A stretch of 8,112 bases of DNA. Origin: Deltaproteobacteria bacterium RBG_13_52_11 (GTDB lineage Bacteria > Desulfobacterota > B13-G15 > RBG-16-54-18). Made by a program: the position numbers and the translations under genes. The notes under the pieces were generated by a model, which saw nothing but the letters and a program-made list of their open reading frames with translations, was not told where the DNA came from and made no database searches. This document shows positions 5,703 to 8,112 of this stretch, one piece after another. The stretch spans positions 1 through 8,112 of the forward strand of contig MGQF01000025.1 of assembly GCA_001797745.1 (NCBI GenBank), given 5' to 3'. The first letter of the stretch is position 1; each line of letters opens with the position of its first letter.

Positions 5703-6911
5703 TCATCTCTCTATTGGCCTCTCTTGAAAGGCCTTGAAGGTTATCCCTGACTCTTTCCCTGGGAGTCGCTCAACAGGCTCAGTCAGGGCAAACTCCCCCT
5801 TCTCGATCCAGTCCTTTAAGAGCTGGGCGATCTCCCGAGCCTTGGAAAAGCTGGAGATGGGACCAGTAGGGACCTCTTTGTTGTCAATTGTTATCTTCCC
5901 ACTCCTCAGATCCTTATAGCTGACCTCCCCCAGGACATCAGGTGCCCTTTGAGGGTAGGTTACGCTGTAATCCACGATTGGGGCGAGGATATCCTCATCA
6001 GCTACGGAGGTAAAGAATGCCATTTCTTCATCGATGATGGGGATTGGTATACCTATCCCTACACCTAAACTGGTACCATACCCATGCATGCTTACCCCTC
6101 GAAGGTAACGGGAATTCATCGTCTTAAGATCTCCCATTACACAGAGGGTCCCCGCCGGTCTCATGGGCACCTCGCGCTCTGTGCGGGGGACAGAGGGGTT
6201 ATACTGGGTTCCCTGCCACGACACAAACCCCACACCCCCTCCTAAAAATATGCGTGTCCCTATCCCGATGGTCCGGTAGAGGGGATCATTTAACAGAGGA
6301 GAGAGGACACCAGCGCTGCAGTAATTGGCGTTTCCCAGTCTCGGCTTCAATATCCCCATATAGGTGAAGATTGCCTTATTGGAAAGGTTCACCGCCACGT
6401 TATAGTTTTGGTAGGCATTTCGCATGTTGAACAACACCGCCTCATTGACATCCCTTATATTCAACCAACTCCTGAGCTCCCGGCGGGGGTAGCAATCCGT
6501 TCCGTAGGCTGAGGCCTCCAATTCGATGTCCTTCCCCGCAACGAATTCCTCGATGACATGCCCCCCGCCATATCGAAAAGCACCCGGGTGGATCTTGTTG
6601 CGTGGATCATCTTCTGGGAGCTCAGTTGCGCCCAGATAGATATCGACAGCGGCAAATCCCGTATAGGCGGGCACCCCATTGAGGAGACACTTACCACCCC
6701 CTACTTTTATCCTCGGCTTGGTATGCCCGATATTGAGATACATCCCACTCGAACACATGGGGCCAAAGGTCCCTGTGGTTACTACATCCACCTCTCGGTA
6801 GGCCTTTTCGACACCTTTTTTCTTTACGATGCCGGTCATCTCCTCAGCAGTCACTACCACTGCCTTGCCTGCCTTGATCTTTTCGTTTATCTCCTGGATG
6901 GTCTTGGGCAT
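5703..6911 (-). CDS. DUF39/HcyBio homocysteine biosynthesis protein (MA1821-like)
   Basis: This is a 402-residue member of the DUF39 (HcyBio, COG1900) family. In Methanosarcina the family member MA1821, with an NIL-ferredoxin, converts aspartate semialdehyde and sulfide to homocysteine without O-acylhomoserine. Family landmarks seen are TIQEINEKIKAGKAVVVTAEE at the start, TTGTFGPMCSSG with C53, KVGGGKCLLNGVPAY with C75, SAYGTDCYPR with C140, and NANYCSAG with C198. C53 and C140 sit in the strongest motifs and are candidates for persulfide or disulfide chemistry. The length is normal for the family and no membrane segment is apparent. The ATG at 6911-6909 has AAAGGAG about nine bases upstream. 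It stands 67 nt after the cysteine desulfurase, which could feed it sulfur, and 10 nt before its ferredoxin partner. The third factor linked to the archaeal route (COG2122, MA1715-like) is not in the window. Confidence 0.94.
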   Translation of the reverse strand: MPKTIQEINEKIKAGKAVVVTAEEMTGIVKKKGVEKAYREVDVVTTGTFGPMCSSGMYLNIGHTKPRIKVGGGKCLLNGVPAYTGFAAVDIYLGATELPEDDPRNKIHPGAFRYGGGHVIEEFVAGKDIELEASAYGTDCYPRRELRSWLNIRDVNEAVLFNMRNAYQNYNVAVNLSNKAIFTYMGILKPRLGNANYCSAGVLSPLLNDPLYRTIGIGTRIFLGGGVGFVSWQGTQYNPSVPRTEREVPMRPAGTLCVMGDLKTMNSRYLRGVSMHGYGTSLGVGIGIPIPIIDEEMAFFTSVADEDILAPIVDYSVTYPQRAPDVLGEVSYKDLRSGKITIDNKEVPTGPISSFSKAREIAQLLKDWIEKGEFALTEPVERLPGKESGITFKAFQERPIER

Positions 6912-6978
6912 ACTTATTATCTCCTTTCTACCTCACAGGCACCACGTGAGCTTACCCTTTCTTTTCTGATACATATCC

Positions 6979-8112
6979 TCAAGTTTCACTTTTTATTTTC
7001 ATTGTTGCCCCCTTCTCCCCCCAGAAGGGGGACATATCTCTCAATCGCTCCGCTACCGCAGGGAGGACCTCGAGGACTTTATCCACATCCTCCTCCGTAT
7101 TAAATTTATTGAGGCTGAGGCGCAAGCTCCCATGGGCAACTTCGTGGGGAAGGCCTATGGCCAGGAGGACATGTGAGGGATCAAGGGAACCAGAGGTACA
7201 GGCGGATCCTGAGGAGGCACAGATCCCCTCAAAGTCAAGGCTGATCAAGATGCTCTCTCCCTCTATACCCTTGAGGCAAACACTGAGGGTATTGAAGAGC
7301 CTTTTTTCCGGATGTCCATTGACAATCACCTCGGGAATTCGTTCCAGGATCCCCTGCTCAAGTCTATCCCTGAGGGAACGGATCTTCCTTCCGTTTTGAG
7401 ATAACTCTGCACGGGCCACCTCAGCTGCCGTACCCAGACCGATGATCCCCGGGACATTTTCCGTCCCGGCGCGTCGATTCCTCTCGTGGTGCCCACCATG
7501 CACGAGTGGATCAAACTTCACCCCTTTACGCACATACAGGGCACCGATACCTTTGGGACCATACATTTTGTGCCCAGAGAGAGAAAGAAGGTCCACACCC
7601 ATCGCCTTGACGTCTACCGGGAGCTTCCCCACGGTCTGTACCGCATCGGTATGAACGTAGACTCCATGCCCTTGGGCAATGCGCGCTATCTCCTCGACGG
7701 GTTCGATGGTCCCTGTCTCATTATTGGCGTGCATAATGGTGATCAGGACCGTGTCTCTCCTGATGACCTTCTTGAGGGCCTCGAGATCTACGATGCCGTA
7801 TCGGTCCACAGGGAGCACGGTAACCTCAAAACCGAATCCTTCTAAATAGTTACAGGCACTGAGTACGGCATGGTGTTCTATCTGAGAGGTTATAATATGT
7901 CTCCCTTTATCCCGGAGGGCAAAGGCCACCCCTTTCACCGCCGTATTGTCTGCCTCGGTCCCTCCGGAGGTAAAGATGACCTCTTCAGGATCGGCGTTTA
8001 TGAGCCGGGCAACCTTCGCTCTGGCCTCCTCTACCTCCCCCCTGACCTCCTGGGCAAACTTATAGATAGCCGAGGGATTGGCAAACCTCTCGGCAAGATA
8101 GGGAGCCATTGC
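6979..8112 (-). CDS. nifS: Cysteine desulfurase, NifS/IscS class (5' end beyond right edge)
   Basis: This PLP enzyme turns cysteine into alanine and an enzyme-bound persulfide that feeds Fe-S cluster assembly and thiolation. Frame stays open through the right edge. The visible ATG at 8109 encodes the middle of the usual EAMxPYL stretch, so roughly 20 N-terminal residues (normally MIYLDNNATTP-like) are missing. Motifs present are ERFANPSAIY, FTSGGTEADNTAVKG, the MHANNETG loop, HTDAVQTVGK, LSGHKMYGPKG with the PLP lysine, ERNRRAGTENVPGI, and the catalytic loop CASSGSACTSGS. The SGS ending and DPSHVL following it resemble NifS-type enzymes more than E. coli IscS. After the usual RLRDMSP ending there is an added tail, FWGEKGATMKIKSET, encoded partly by a GC-rich hairpin at 7008-7031. 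As the first gene seen it is the likely sulfur source for the E1/carrier, LarE and perhaps DUF39 systems downstream. Confidence 0.95.
   Translation of the reverse strand, partial: AMAPYLAERFANPSAIYKFAQEVRGEVEEARAKVARLINADPEEVIFTSGGTEADNTAVKGVAFALRDKGRHIITSQIEHHAVLSACNYLEGFGFEVTVLPVDRYGIVDLEALKKVIRRDTVLITIMHANNETGTIEPVEEIARIAQGHGVYVHTDAVQTVGKLPVDVKAMGVDLLSLSGHKMYGPKGIGALYVRKGVKFDPLVHGGHHERNRRAGTENVPGIIGLGTAAEVARAELSQNGRKIRSLRDRLEQGILERIPEVIVNGHPEKRLFNTLSVCLKGIEGESILISLDFEGICASSGSACTSGSLDPSHVLLAIGLPHEVAHGSLRLSLNKFNTEEDVDKVLEVLPAVAERLRDMSPFWGEKGATMKIKSET
7008..7031. repeat. Perfect 9-bp inverted repeat with C6/G6 loop
   Basis: CCCCCTTCT (7008-7016) and AGAAGGGGG (7023-7031) are exact reverse complements around a six-base loop of C on plus or G on minus. 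The hairpin lies inside the last codons of the desulfurase, about 30 bases before its stop, and no T run follows on either strand, so it is not a standard terminator. It may slow exonucleases or separate expression of nifS from the genes after it. Confidence 0.7.

Noticed and set aside
6558..7103. Plus-strand open frame of 181 codons spanning the gap between two genes
   Set aside because: Antisense to both the DUF39 gene and the desulfurase end, with a proline-rich tail from the hairpin region; no domain seen.

Overview
The window is a compact run of ten recognisable genes plus one small gene hidden by a frameshift. All lie on the minus strand, so transcription runs from high to low coordinates, and nearly all concern sulfur trafficking. 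A DUF39 homocysteine-biosynthesis protein next to a NIL-domain ferredoxin, with a Thi4-type thiazole synthase, several Fe-S or sulfur-handling proteins and no oxygen-linked gene, points to an anaerobe. Desulfobacterota (former Deltaproteobacteria) is my best guess. Methanogenic archaea share the DUF39/NIL pair, but the gene organisation, strong Shine-Dalgarno sites and a CysE/CysK pair look bacterial. The taxonomic call is inference.

Layout in transcription order: a NifS/IscS-type cysteine desulfurase (5' end cut off at the right edge); the DUF39 homocysteine-biosynthesis protein; the NIL/2x[4Fe-4S] ferredoxin; a ThiF/MoeB/HesA-type E1-like adenylyltransferase; CysK (O-acetylserine sulfhydrylase); CysE (serine O-acetyltransferase); a MOSC/CoA-binding fusion; an unrecognised cysteine-rich 145-aa protein ending in Gly-Gly; a LarE-family PP-loop sulfur transferase split by a one-base frameshift; a ThiS/MoaD-like sulfur carrier, also frameshifted, ending in Gly-Gly; and the start of Thi4 (cut off at the left edge). 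Gaps run from 4-nt overlaps (CysE/MOSC, LarE/carrier) to 114 nt. No stretch over 300 bases lacks a gene, and I found no credible plus-strand gene, RNA gene, CRISPR array or mobile element.

How the genes could work together: CysE and CysK make cysteine from serine and sulfide, and the desulfurase draws persulfide sulfur from cysteine. DUF39 plus NIL-ferredoxin make homocysteine from aspartate semialdehyde and sulfide, by analogy with Methanosarcina. The E1-like enzyme would adenylate and thiocarboxylate the GG-tailed carrier. LarE, MOSC-CoA and Thi4 are candidate users of mobilised sulfur.

The most interesting point is the small carrier gene at 332..530. Its ATGA overlap with larE suggests a carrier/PP-loop pair resembling TtuB/TtuA. 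Both genes carry a one-base change in a homopolymer (A7 where A6 is expected, C5 where C6 is expected). Sequencing error, recent decay and slippage therefore have to be told apart from reads.
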